NCBI RefSeq assembly: GCF_003814555.1
Contig: NZ_RKQN01000004.1
Location: 62,001-126,000 of the forward strand
Reading direction: 5' to 3'
From: Vulcaniibacterium tengchongense
GTDB lineage: Bacteria > Pseudomonadota > Gammaproteobacteria > Xanthomonadales > Xanthomonadaceae
DNA: 64,000 nucleotides
Position numbers and translations under genes: made by a program. The notes below the pieces were generated by a model. That model was not told where the DNA came from. It worked only from the letters and a program-made list of their open reading frames with translations, and did not search any database. Positions 1-10,589 of the stretch are shown here, piece by piece; position 1 is the stretch's first letter; each line of letters begins with the position of its first letter.

Positions 1-2075
1 GCGCCGTCGGAATGCGCGCCGGCCGCGGCGTCGTACAGGAACACCAGGTCGAGATCGGAACCGAACCCCAGCTCCTCGCCGCCGAGGCTGCCGTAGCCGA
101 GCACGGCGAAGCGCGCGCCCGCGACCCGGCCGTGCGCGGCGGCGAGCTCGTGCTCGGCCAGGCGCAGCACGCGCCGGACCACGCCGTCGGCGAGCCAGGC
201 CAACTGGCGCGCGCCCGCGGCCGCGTCCTGGCGGCCGTCGCGCAGCGCCAGGGCGATGCGGAAGCTCAACGCCTGGCGCACTTCGTTCAAGGCCTGCAGC
301 AGCGCCTCGGCGTCCTCGTCGCCCGGGACCTCGGCGCAGGCCTGCAGCAGCGCATCGCGCCCCGGCAGCGGCCCGGCCACGCGCGCGTCGAGCAGTTCGT
401 CGAGCAGCAACGGATACGCGGCCAGGCGTTCGGCCAGCAACGCGCTGCGCGCGACCGCGTCGACCAGCCGCGCCAGCGCCGCCGGCTGCTCGTCGAGCAG
501 CGCCAGGTAGGCGCTGCGGCGCAGGATGTTGTGCAACAAGGCCAGCAACCGGCGCAGCGCCAGCATCGGTTCGCTCGAGGCCGCGACCGCCTGCAGCAGC
601 GCCGGCAGCACCCGGTCCAGGCGCGCGCGGGCGCGATCGGACAGCGCGCGCACGCCGGGGCTGCGGGCGAAGTCGCGCAGCGCCGCGTCGGCCGCGTCGG
701 CGTCGGCGAAGCCGGCCTCGCCGAGCGCCTGCCGGTCGCCGCCGTCCGGCAGCGCGCGCCAATAGCCGGCCAGCGCGTCGGGCGCGGCGCGGCGCCGGCG
801 CGGCGCCAGCAATGCGTCGAATTCGGCGCTCACCCGCGCGCGATGCGCGTCGAGTTCGGCGCGCAGCGCGTTCCAGTCTTCGTAGCCGAGGCCGGCGGCG
901 ATCCGCTCGCGCTCCTCCTCGCCGGCGGGCAAGGCGTGGGTCTGCGCGTCGCGCAGCATCTGCAGCCGGTTCTCCAGCCGGCGCAGGAAGCGGTACGCCT
1001 GCGCCAGCGCGTCGGCCGCGGCCGGCTCGACGTGGCGCGCCTCGCGCAACGCGCGCAGCGCCGGCAGCAGCGAGCGCTCGCGCAACGCGGGCGCGCGGCC
1101 GCCGTAGATCAGCTGCAGCGCCTGCGCCAGGAATTCGATCTCGCGGATCCCGCCCGGCCCGCGCTTGATGTCGTCGGCCAGGTCCTGGCGCGCGACCTCG
1201 GCGGCGATCGCCGCCTTCATCGTGCGCAAGCCTTCGAGCGCGCCGAAGTCGAGATAGCGCCGGTACACGAAGGGCCGCAGCGTCGCCAGGAACCGCTCGC
1301 CCGCGGCGGCGTCGCCGGCCACCGGCCGCGCCTTCTGCCAGGCGTAGCGCTCCCAGTCGCGGCCCTCGTGCTGGAAGTACTGCTCCATCGCCGCGAACGA
1401 CCACGCCACCCGGCCGGCATTGCCGTACGGGCGCAGGCGCAGGTCGACGCGGTGGCAGAAGCCGTCGCCGGTGACCTCGCCCAGAAGGCCGGCGAGCTGC
1501 TGGCCGAGGCGGGCGAAGTAGGCCTCCGCGCCGAGCGCGCGCGCGCCGTCGGACTCGCCGTCGTGCTCGTAGGCGTAGACCAGGTCGACGTCGGAACTGA
1601 AGTTGAGCTCGCCGCCGCCGAGCTTGCCGAGGCCGAACACCACCAATCGCTGCGGGCGGCCGTCGCGGTCGCGCACGCGGCCGTGGCGCTGCGCGAACTC
1701 CGCTTCCAGCGCATCCAGCGCCAGGCGCAGGCATCGCTCGGCCAGGCGCGTGCTGCCGGCCAGCGTCGCCTCGACCGCGTCGAGGCCGAGCACGTCGCGC
1801 CAGACCAGCCGGGTCGATTCCGCGGCGCGATGGCGCCGCAGCAGCATCGGCCACTCCGCGCGCCGCTCCGGCGCGAGATGCGGCGGCGGCAGCGCTTCGG
1901 CGCCGTCGTCCGCATGCAGGCGCGCCAGCAGCCCGGGCTGCCGCGCCAGGGTGTCGATCGCGAAGTCGCTGGCGACGGCGACGCGGGCGAGCTTGTCGCG
2001 CAGCGCCGCGTCGTCGCCCGGCAGCCGCGCCAGCGCACGCGCGCGCAATGCGGCGAAACGGTCGGGGTGGATCAT
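1..2075 (-). CDS. glnE: Glutamine synthetase adenylyltransferase/deadenylase, partial (3' end off window)
   Basis: GlnE attaches AMP to glutamine synthetase and removes it again, switching the enzyme off or on with nitrogen status under PII control. The reading frame is open from an ATG at 2075 down to the window edge, giving 691 codons of a protein that is usually about 930-960 residues. The first nucleotidyltransferase domain (deadenylase) shows the motif [20 protein letters not shown]. The second domain (adenylylase) begins right at the edge with [20 protein letters not shown]. Both carry the GS/D-x-D metal-binding signature. No other ATG in frame lies close upstream. The remainder of the second domain is outside the window, so its integrity cannot be judged. 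Confidence 0.95.
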   Translation of the reverse strand, partial: MIHPDRFAALRARALARLPGDDAALRDKLARVAVASDFAIDTLARQPGLLARLHADDGAEALPPPHLAPERRAEWPMLLRRHRAAESTRLVWRDVLGLDAVEATLAGSTRLAERCLRLALDALEAEFAQRHGRVRDRDGRPQRLVVFGLGKLGGGELNFSSDVDLVYAYEHDGESDGARALGAEAYFARLGQQLAGLLGEVTGDGFCHRVDLRLRPYGNAGRVAWSFAAMEQYFQHEGRDWERYAWQKARPVAGDAAAGERFLATLRPFVYRRYLDFGALEGLRTMKAAIAAEVARQDLADDIKRGPGGIREIEFLAQALQLIYGGRAPALRERSLLPALRALREARHVEPAAADALAQAYRFLRRLENRLQMLRDAQTHALPAGEEERERIAAGLGYEDWNALRAELDAHRARVSAEFDALLAPRRRRAAPDALAGYWRALPDGGDRQALGEAGFADADAADAALRDFARSPGVRALSDRARARLDRVLPALLQAVAASSEPMLALRRLLALLHNILRRSAYLALLDEQPAALARLVDAVARSALLAERLAAYPLLLDELLDARVAGPLPGRDALLQACAEVPGDEDAEALLQALNEVRQALSFRIALALRDGRQDAAAGARQLAWLADGVVRRVLRLAEHELAAAHGRVAGARFAVLGYGSLGGEELGFGSDLDLVFLYDAAAGAHSDG

Positions 2076-2487
2076 GTCCGCATGATCGCATGCGCCGCGC
2101 AGGCCGCTGCGACGCGGCCGTGGGACGCGGCACTGCGCCACGCCCGAACGGGCCGCGAACGCGCCCGCGCGAAACCTCCAGCCGATCCGGCGAGCCGGAC
2201 CGCGGCAGGACGGGCGCGGCACACGCGATCGACGATCCGCGCCGACGTTGCAACCGGCACGCGCGCCCGCGGCCCGCGCGACGAGCCATGCCGTGCCGTC
2301 GCATCGCGGCCGAAGGCGCGCCCGTGCCGGCGCGCCGAAGACGATCGCGATCGAGCCGTGCCGGCGCCGGCCGCCGCGCGCGATCACGCCCTCGGCGCAC
2401 GCGCCGCAGGCGCCGGTACGTCCGAACCGCCGCGCCGCCCGGCCGGGCGTCCTTCGCACCGCGTTGCGGCGCGTCGTCGCAGGCGCA
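2076..2487. other. Gene-free stretch between glnE and the DUF6445 gene
   Basis: This GC-rich stretch lies upstream of glnE and must hold its promoter, but I see no convincing -35/-10 pair. Open frames crossing it lack a ribosome-binding site and are continuations of shadow frames. No RNA gene or repeat was recognised. Confidence 0.4.
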
Positions 2488-2525
2488 AATAAAAAGCCCG
2501 CCCCGGTCGAACCGGTTGCGGGCCT
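2488..2525 (-). terminator. Rho-independent terminator of the DUF6445 gene
   Basis: On the minus strand a GGCCCGC stem pairs with GCGGGC around an AACCGGTTCGACCGG interior and is followed by TTTTTATT. It lies about 110 bases downstream of the stop of the minus-strand gene at 2633. Confidence 0.7.
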
Positions 2526-2632
2526 GCTCCCTCCCCCACGTCGGGATGCGTGCGCATCGTGAAGGAACCGTTAGAGGGATTGCACGCTGCAGTGCAAAAC
2601 GATACCCGCGGGTACAGGAAAATGCCCGCCGT

Positions 2633-3268
2633 TCACCGCGCGGCTGCGGCTGCGCCGGGTTTGCGCACGTCGAAGAACATCAGATAGACCAGCCGCCCGT
2701 TCTCCGGGCGGTCGCCGAAGGCCGGGCCGGCGGTGTGCCACAGCCACGGCCGCAGCAGGACCAGGCGGTTGAAGCGCATCGGCACCTGCATGGTCAGTTC
2801 CCACTTGGCGTCGTCGGTGCCGTCCCGCTCGATGATCTCGCGGTGCATCTGCTGGTGCGAGGCGAATCCCATCGCCGCCAGTTCGGCATCGTCGAACGGC
2901 GCGCGGTCGGTGCCGGTCGGCCGATGGCGGAAGAACTCGGTGCCGCCGCGGCAGTCCTCGGGGCGGCTCAGGTACAGGATGCCCGACCAGTAGGCGTGGT
3001 CGATGTGCACCTTCGCGCGGCCCGTGTCCGCCGCCAGCGTCAGCCGGAACTTCGCGTGCGACTGCAGCGGCGACACCGGCGCCAGCGGCTCGCGCACCAG
3101 GTCGGACACCGCGTCGGTCAGGCCGTCGATCTCCAGCCGCTCCAGCGAATTGCGCCCGGGGAACGCGCCTTGCTGCTCCGGGTAGGTGAGCCGCAACCCG
3201 GCCTCGCGCAGGCCGTGCGCGTCCCGCGGGCTGAGGAAATCGTCGACGACGATCAGCGAAGTAGGCAT
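2633..3268 (-). CDS. DUF6445 family, Fe(II)/2-oxoglutarate oxygenase-like protein
   Basis: This 211-residue protein resembles the small cupin/prolyl-hydroxylase-like oxygenases placed in DUF6445. What can be seen is an HID triad pair (H88, D90), a distal histidine in LWHTAG (H178) and an arginine in GRLVYLMFF (R192). Those positions fit the two-histidine-one-carboxylate iron site and the 2-oxoglutarate carboxylate anchor of this superfamily. The substrate is unknown. Relatives in Xanthomonadaceae and Caulobacter often sit with TonB receptors and tryptophan-halogenase-like genes, but here the gene stands alone, divergent from a WG-repeat gene and closed by its own terminator. The GGAGG that would serve as ribosome-binding site lies inside a 16-base palindrome at 3272-3287. 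Confidence 0.7.
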   Translation of the reverse strand: MPTSLIVVDDFLSPRDAHGLREAGLRLTYPEQQGAFPGRNSLERLEIDGLTDAVSDLVREPLAPVSPLQSHAKFRLTLAADTGRAKVHIDHAYWSGILYLSRPEDCRGGTEFFRHRPTGTDRAPFDDAELAAMGFASHQQMHREIIERDGTDDAKWELTMQVPMRFNRLVLLRPWLWHTAGPAFGDRPENGRLVYLMFFDVRKPGAAAAAR

Positions 3269-3271
3269 GGC

Positions 3272-3287
3272 CGGAGGCTAGCCTCCG
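3272..3287. repeat. 16-base perfect palindrome over the DUF6445 gene leader
   Basis: CGGAGGCTAGCCTCCG is a perfect palindrome placed 4 bases upstream of the minus-strand ATG at 3268. It contains the only GGAGG near that start. It could be an operator, or a hairpin that hides the ribosome-binding site. Function is not established. Confidence 0.5.
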
Positions 3288-3532
3288 CGCACGGCGCCCA
3301 CAAGCGCGGAGCGGCTGGGCACGTTGGACGCGGCCCGCGCACGCCGGCCTGGGCCAGGCGCAAGAACCCGCGTCGGGCGATGCGCGGGCGGCCGGCGCGA
3401 AGGCGCTTCGTCGTAGCGGCGCGACCGGGCGCCCGGGGCTCGCCCGCCCGCCCCGGCCTCGTTCCGGCATCGCGCCGCGCGATTTCGGGCGCGGCTCTGG
3501 TAGCCTTCGCCGCTTTGCCACGGACGACGGCG

Positions 3533-6448
3533 ATGGGCAATCGCGCGTACCTCTACCTGTGCACCGCCGAGGAGGCGGAGAACGGCCGCGGCCGCAGTTT
3601 CGCCGAGGCCAACAACGTGCTGCCCACGCTGTGGCGGGTGCTGCTCGCCGGCGGCGCAGCCGGCACGCCGATCGCGCACCAGCGCGTGTTCGGCGATGCC
3701 GGCACCGCCAACCTGGTCGCGCCGGCCGCGCCCGCGAAGGACAGGATCGCGGCGATCCGCGACTTCGTCGAACGCCATCCGCGCCTGCCGCTCAACCCGG
3801 CGCTGCCAGGGCAGCTGCGCGCGCTGGAGGCCTACCTGCGGCAGGAGTGCGCGGCCGTCGCCGACGGCGACGACGCGGCGGCGCTGCATTTCTCGGCCGA
3901 CCTGGACGAGCTGGCCTGGCTCGACCCGGAACCGCGAGCCTTCGTCGAGCGTTGCCGCGCCGATTGCGATGCGCTGTGGCAGCGCCTGCAGGACGCCATG
4001 CGCCACGGCGACGCCGACGGCTTCGATGCCGCCCTGGAGCTGCACGCCGACGGCAACCGCGGCTTCGGCGACTGGTCGGCCTGGGCGTGGACCTTCGGCC
4101 TGGGCGGCCTGGATCATCCGTACTTCGACGCGGACGAGCCGCGCGAGGTCGCGTTCGAAGCGTTCGATCCGCACGCGGACGAGCGCCTCGAACTGGAGCA
4201 TGGCCTGGAGGTCTTCCGCGAGCGCGGCCGGTGCGGCCTGCGCCGGTGGGCCGCCGGCAGCGACGAGCCGGTCGTCGTGGCGGCCGCGGAGTGGGACGGC
4301 ATCGAACCGGCGGGCGACGCGCCCGGCCTGTTGCGGGTGCAGCGCGGCGGCCGCGTCGGCCTGATGCGGGTGGCGGCGGCGAACGGGCCTTCGCTGGTAC
4401 GCGCGCCGGAATTCGAGTGGATCGACGACTTCGTCGACGCCGGCGGCGCGCCGCTCGCCGTCGCCGCGCATCCGGACGGCATCGGCCTGCTGCAGGCCGA
4501 CGGCGCCTGGCGGATCGCGCCCGGCGCCACCGAGCCCCCGCTGGATGCGCTGTTGCCGGCGCAGCACGAGCGCCTGCCCGCGTGCGCCGGCGGACGCTGG
4601 GGCCTGCTCGATCCGTGGGGCCGGTGGGTGCTCGCGCCGCGCTACGAACGGATCGATGCGTTCGCCCCGTCCGGCCTGGCGCCGGTGGCCGCCGGCGGCC
4701 GCGTCGGCCTGGTCGATCGCGACGGCCGCGAGGTGCTGCCGCCGCGGTACGACGCGCTCGGCTGGGACGAGGAGCGCGAGGTGTTCGAGATCGAACTGGA
4801 CGGCCGGCGCGGCTGGCTGCGCGCCGACGGCCGCGTCTGGATCGCGCCGGCGTGGGAACGCCTGCAGCCGCTCGACGGGCACGGCGTCCTCGTCCGCCGC
4901 GACGGCCGCTGGGGGCTGCTCGACGGCGACGGCCGCGAGCGGATCGCCCCGCGCTACAGGACGCTGGAACCGCTGGCCGACGCCGCCGCCGCGCCGCCGC
5001 TGCTGCTGGCGCGCGATCGCGCCCTCGGCGTGGTCGACGTGGACGGGCGCGTCGTGGTGCCGTTCGAGTACGCCGGCATCGCGCCGTTCGCCGCCGCGCG
5101 GTGCGGCGATGCCGACGCCGGCGCGCACCTGCTCCTGCTGGCCCGCCGCCGGCGCGGCGAGCCGCCCCGCTACGGCGCCTGGGATCTGCGCCGGCGGGCC
5201 GAGGCCCTGCCCTGCGAATACGACCTGCTGCAGGCCTTCGCCTACCGCGACGCCGGCGGCGCGGCCGCCGTCGCCTACATCGCCGGCCGCTGCATCGACG
5301 GCTACGGCGACGACCGCGAAGGCGCCCTGCGCATCGGCGTGCTGCGCGAGGACGGCAGCGAACTGCATCCGCTCGACTTCGTGCGGCTTTCGATCGACGA
5401 CCTGGCCGACACCGAGACGCCGGAGGATCTCGCCGCCCTGCTCGGCGAAGCCTGGAGCCGCGGCGGGCACCTCGACGCCCGCGACCCCTACGGGGGCCGC
5501 TGGCGCTTGTGGCGCGACGGCCAGGCGATGAGCGAGCCCGAGTGGTGGGAGCAGCGTTTCCACGAGCGGGGCGACCGCGAGGCCGCCCTGCGCCTGGCCG
5601 AGCACTTCGCCGACGGTGGCGAACCGGAGCCCGCGCGCTACTGGATGGGCCTGGCCGCGGGCCTGGCCTCGCCGCCGCGCGAGTCCGGGCGCGGCCTGCT
5701 GCGCCGCCTGCTGCGGCCGGCGCGGGACTGGATGCCGCGCGAGGTCGCCGCCGACGGCGTGCCCGAGGCGATGCTCCGCCTGGCGCGGATGCTGCGCGAC
5801 GGCGAAGGCGGGCGCGCCGAGCCGGCCGCCGCCCGCGCCTGGCTGGAGCACCTGCTCGCCCACCGCGACCGCAACCACCGCCAGGCGCATGTCGAACTCG
5901 GCGACCTCTACGACGAGGGCGTCGGCGGCGCGGTCGACCTCGGCCGCGCGCTGGAGCTGTTCCGCCGCGCCGCGGTGATGAACCACCCGGACGCGCACTG
6001 GCGCGTCGCCTACGCCTACGAAGAAGGCCGCGGCGTCGCCGTCGACCTCGAGCAGGCGCTGCATCACTACCGCCTCGCCGCGCGTGGCGGCGTGCCGAGC
6101 GGTGCGCACCGCGGCGCCAGGGTGGCGATCGCGCTGGCCGCGCGCGCCGATGCCGCGGCGCGCAAACGCCTGCTGGGGGAAGCCAAGGCCTGGTTGCGCC
6201 CGCTGGCCGGGGACGAGGACTACGAGTGGCGAGGCCATGCCCGCCTGCTGCTGGGCGAGGCCTGCCTGCAGCGCGTCGACGGCGCACGCGATATCGCCGA
6301 GGCCGAACGTTGCTTCCTGCGCCTGGCCGAGCAGGGCGACGAGGACGGCATCGCCCGCCTGATCGCCTTGTACGAGGACCCCGACGGCGGCCGCCACGAT
6401 CCGGCCGCGGCGGCGCGCTGGCGCCGGCGCTCCGGCGCGGGCGGGTAG
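3533..6448 (+). CDS. WG-repeat and Sel1-repeat protein
   Basis: This 971-residue protein has three visible parts. The N-terminal 300 or so residues start MGNRAYLYLCT, a beginning shared with other WG-repeat proteins. The middle (roughly residues 260-560) carries WG/KWG-type repeats such as RWGLLDPWGRWVLAPRYE and RVGLVDRDGREVLPPRYD. The C-terminal 280 residues carry Sel1-like TPR repeats such as AHVELGDLYDEGVGG and HWRVAYAYEEGRGV. Such repeats are protein-interaction scaffolds, and no catalytic motif was seen. There is no signal peptide, so a cytoplasmic location is likely. The ATG at 3533 was chosen because the upstream part of the frame has no homology and runs under the DUF6445 gene. Function unknown. 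Confidence 0.75.
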   Translation: MGNRAYLYLCTAEEAENGRGRSFAEANNVLPTLWRVLLAGGAAGTPIAHQRVFGDAGTANLVAPAAPAKDRIAAIRDFVERHPRLPLNPALPGQLRALEAYLRQECAAVADGDDAAALHFSADLDELAWLDPEPRAFVERCRADCDALWQRLQDAMRHGDADGFDAALELHADGNRGFGDWSAWAWTFGLGGLDHPYFDADEPREVAFEAFDPHADERLELEHGLEVFRERGRCGLRRWAAGSDEPVVVAAAEWDGIEPAGDAPGLLRVQRGGRVGLMRVAAANGPSLVRAPEFEWIDDFVDAGGAPLAVAAHPDGIGLLQADGAWRIAPGATEPPLDALLPAQHERLPACAGGRWGLLDPWGRWVLAPRYERIDAFAPSGLAPVAAGGRVGLVDRDGREVLPPRYDALGWDEEREVFEIELDGRRGWLRADGRVWIAPAWERLQPLDGHGVLVRRDGRWGLLDGDGRERIAPRYRTLEPLADAAAAPPLLLARDRALGVVDVDGRVVVPFEYAGIAPFAAARCGDADAGAHLLLLARRRRGEPPRYGAWDLRRRAEALPCEYDLLQAFAYRDAGGAAAVAYIAGRCIDGYGDDREGALRIGVLREDGSELHPLDFVRLSIDDLADTETPEDLAALLGEAWSRGGHLDARDPYGGRWRLWRDGQAMSEPEWWEQRFHERGDREAALRLAEHFADGGEPEPARYWMGLAAGLASPPRESGRGLLRRLLRPARDWMPREVAADGVPEAMLRLARMLRDGEGGRAEPAAARAWLEHLLAHRDRNHRQAHVELGDLYDEGVGGAVDLGRALELFRRAAVMNHPDAHWRVAYAYEEGRGVAVDLEQALHHYRLAARGGVPSGAHRGARVAIALAARADAAARKRLLGEAKAWLRPLAGDEDYEWRGHARLLLGEACLQRVDGARDIAEAERCFLRLAEQGDEDGIARLIALYEDPDGGRHDPAAAARWRRRSGAGG

Positions 6449-6557
6449 GTCCGCCCGGGAACGGGCGGGCGGCACGCCCCCGGTTTGCGGCTCCGCTCGA
6501 CGGGCGGGCGCCCGGCGGCGCGCGTCTTCGCCGGTGCCGCGGCGGGCGCGGGCGCCG

Positions 6558-6588
6558 GAAAAGAGAAGGCCCGCCGAAGCGGGCCTTC
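6558..6588 (-). terminator. Terminator of groES-groEL
   Basis: GAAGGCCCGC-CGAA-GCGGGCCTTC (6565-6588) forms a 10-bp stem with a tetraloop. On the minus strand it is followed by TCTTTTCC, just past the groEL stop. Confidence 0.8.
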
Positions 6589-6615
6589 CGGTACAGCGTC
6601 GGGCGCGGGGCCGGA

Positions 6616-8677
<2,062 letters not shown>

Positions 8678-8725
8678 GACAACAACCTCGCAAGTGGTTG
8701 AACTGGTTGGAAAAACTGAGGAATT

Positions 8726-8752
8726 TTAGCAATCGCGCCAGGCGAGTGCCAA
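8726..8752 (-). promoter_or_regulatory. CIRCE operator (HrcA) overlapping the groESL promoter
   Basis: Read on the minus strand the site is TTGGCACTC-N9-GATTGCTAA. The known CIRCE consensus is TTAGCACTC-N9-GAGTGCTAA, so each arm has one mismatch. The left arm provides a TTGGCA -35 box, and TAAAAT just past the right arm fits a -10 box at 17-18 bases. HrcA bound here would block RNA polymerase. The site is 49 bases upstream of the groES start. Confidence 0.9.
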
Positions 8753-8784
8753 CGCCGTGGCGCAAAAACACCCGGCATGCCGGG

Positions 8785-9230
8785 ATGGCGCAGACATGGG
8801 GCGCCGCGATGCGCTTTCAAGGGGTGGGCGGAGGCGCGCGATGGCCGGCGGCGCGGCGGGGCGCGTTCGGCCAGCAGGAGGCCGCGCGAACGGACCGGAC
8901 AAAGAAAGAGCGCGTCCCGTGGAACGCGCTCTTTTGGTGCGGAGTTGGCGATCCTCGCGTGCGCTGCCTTGCGCCTGTCCCCGAACCGACGCCCCTGTCG
9001 CAGCCCAATACGTCCCTGCCGGCGATGGGGGATGTTGTCGCGCGGCCCGGCAACCCGCCAGCGGCCGGGCGGGGCGGCCTACGCGACCCGCGGTATCCCA
9101 GGCCCCCGGTCATTTCCGCAACTCGTTGCCCGGCCTCGAATGAAGGCCGCCGGCGCGCTACCGGCAGGACACCAGTTCCTGCGTATATCGTTCACCTGTA
9201 GACTTCCGGTAGCCTGCCCGCAGGAGCCGC
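8785..9230. other. Gene-free stretch between groES and the XRE regulator
   Basis: About 450 bases without a convincing coding frame. It holds the hairpin at 8905-8935 and, near the regulator start, an 8-base inverted repeat GCTACCGG (9157-9164) / CCGGTAGC (9206-9213). The latter flanks a TATATC box and could be an autoregulatory site. A small palindrome CCCGGCATGCCGGG sits just outside at 8771-8784, followed on the minus strand by TGTTTTTG. Confidence 0.4.
8905..8935. terminator. Terminator-like hairpin with no assigned gene
   Basis: AAAGAGCGCGT pairs with ACGCGCTCTTT around an 8-base loop, followed on the plus strand by a T and on the minus strand by CTTTG. The 11-bp stem is strong, yet no gene on either strand runs into it, so it may end a small RNA. 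Confidence 0.5.
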
Positions 9231-9231
9231 C

Positions 9232-9636
9232 ATGACCCCACAGGAACGCATCCGCCTTGCCCGCCGCCATGCCGGCCTGTCGCAGGCCGCGCTCGGCGCC
9301 GCCGTGGGCGTGCAGCGCAGCGCGGTGGGCCATTGGGAATCCCAGCGCGGCAAGTTTCCGAGCGTGGCGCACCTGCGCGGGATCGCCCTGGCCACCGGCG
9401 TGCAGTTCGAATGGCTGGCCACCGGCCGCGGTCGCATGACCCTGTCGCCCGACACCGAGCTGGACTCGGTCGCCGCCGCCGACGCGCTGCTGGTCGAGGA
9501 CCCGCTCGAGCGGCGCCTGCTGGCGGCGTTCCGCGAGGCGCCGGCGCGGGCCAAGGCGCCGATCGTCGAGGTGGTCGAGCAATTGGCCGAGTTGCGCACC
9601 GGCCGGCCGCGCGGCAAGCCGCCGGCCGCGCGCTGA
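9232..9636 (+). CDS. XRE/Cro-CI family transcriptional regulator
   Basis: This 134-residue protein carries an N-terminal lambda-repressor-like helix-turn-helix over residues 5-62, with the recognition region LSQAALGAAVGVQRSAVGHW. The rest, including LLVEDPLERRLLAAFREAP, has no recognised ligand or oligomerisation domain but may form a short dimerisation helix. It stands alone on the plus strand with CAGGAG before the ATG. The target is unknown; solitary regulators of this type usually control themselves, and an inverted repeat lies in the leader. It is not linked to phage genes here. Confidence 0.8.
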   Translation: MTPQERIRLARRHAGLSQAALGAAVGVQRSAVGHWESQRGKFPSVAHLRGIALATGVQFEWLATGRGRMTLSPDTELDSVAAADALLVEDPLERRLLAAFREAPARAKAPIVEVVEQLAELRTGRPRGKPPAAR

Positions 9637-9717
9637 GCGCGCCATCGTGGCGGAGGGCGCGACTCCCGCCGCGCGCCGCGCCTGCGTCCGCTTGCGTTCC
9701 GGGATCGCCGTCCGCGC

Positions 9718-10137
9718 TCAGCCGCCGCGCGGACGCGGCAGCGCCGAGCAGTCCTCGCCCGGAACGAACGGCGCGCCCACCGGACGGCCCTCGAAGTACA
9801 GCTGCAGCCGGTCCGGCGCGTCCGCCGCGGGCAGGCTCGCGCGCCACAGCGCGCGGATGGTCCCGCGCATCGGCGGCTCGTCGAGCGGCCGGCCGGTCTC
9901 GTCGACGAACACCGGATCGCTCACCGGCCACTCGCCGGCGCCGTCGGCCGCGCGCAGGCTCAGTCCGTCCGGGCCGATCGGGCAGTCCACCGCGCTGCCG
10001 CAGCTGAGCTCGCCGACGATCTTCCGGGCCGCGCCGTCATCCTGCCGGCAGGCCCGCACCTCCACGCCGGCCAGCGCCGGCGCGGCGGCAAGCCAGGCCG
10101 GCAACAGCAGACCAACAGATAGAACTCGGCACCGCAT
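9718..10137 (-). CDS. Small secreted protein of unknown function
   Basis: This 139-residue protein starts MRCRVLSVGLLLPAW and has a typical Sec signal peptide cut near residue 22 (ALA-GVEV). The mature part has cysteine pairs (ACRQDDG, LSCGSAVDC) that could form disulfides in the periplasm. The start at 10137 was preferred over an upstream one because AGGAGA stands 7 bases before it and the signal peptide then lies at the terminus. It is divergent from cutA-dsbD. I do not recognise a family. Confidence 0.65.
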   Translation of the reverse strand: MRCRVLSVGLLLPAWLAAAPALAGVEVRACRQDDGAARKIVGELSCGSAVDCPIGPDGLSLRAADGAGEWPVSDPVFVDETGRPLDEPPMRGTIRALWRASLPAADAPDRLQLYFEGRPVGAPFVPGEDCSALPRPRGG

Positions 10138-10247
10138 CGGGTCTCCTGGTGCGGGGCGGCGCGCCCCGGTGGGCGCCAGACTACGCGATCGGTCGGCGGC
10201 GGTCGCGGTCGCCGCGCCCGGGGCGGGCGGGTACACTGCCGGCCCTT

Positions 10248-10589
10248 ATGCCGGACTCCCCCGCCCCACCCGTACGGCTGCTGCTCAGCACCTGCCCGGA
10301 CCCGGCCAGCGCCGACGCGCTGGCGGGCGCCCTGGTCGAGGAGCGCCTGGCCGCCTGCGTCAGCGTGCTGCCGGGGCTGCGCTCCACCTACCGCTGGCAA
10401 GGCGCGGTGGAACGCGCCGACGAGGTCCTGCTGCTGATCAAGACCACCGCCGAACGCGAGGACGCGCTGGTCGCGCGCCTGCGCGAGCTGCATCCCTACG
10501 AACTGCCCGAAGCGATCGCGGTCGAAGCCGCCGGCGGCCTGGCCGCCTACCTGCAGTGGGTGGCCGCACAGACCCGGACCGATGACTGA
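10248..10589 (+). CDS. cutA: Divalent-cation tolerance protein CutA
   Basis: CutA is a small trimeric PII-like protein, 113 residues here. The family is linked to copper and divalent-metal tolerance, though its exact role is unsettled. Family features include EERLAACVSVLPG, the STYRWQG segment and the E-LLLIKTT strand. The ATG at 10248 gives the usual length. TACACT at 10232-10237 resembles a -10 box but lies too close to the start to be certain. Its last codons overlap the start of dsbD by 8 bases, the usual cutA-dsbD arrangement of gammaproteobacteria, which couples their translation. Confidence 0.93.
   Translation: MPDSPAPPVRLLLSTCPDPASADALAGALVEERLAACVSVLPGLRSTYRWQGAVERADEVLLLIKTTAEREDALVARLRELHPYELPEAIAVEAAGGLAAYLQWVAAQTRTDD

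Noticed and set aside
12-2492. 826-codon plus-strand frame opposite glnE
   Set aside because: It mirrors glnE codons in very GC-rich DNA, has an Arg/Ala/Gln-rich composition and no motif. The opposite frame carries clear GlnE signatures.
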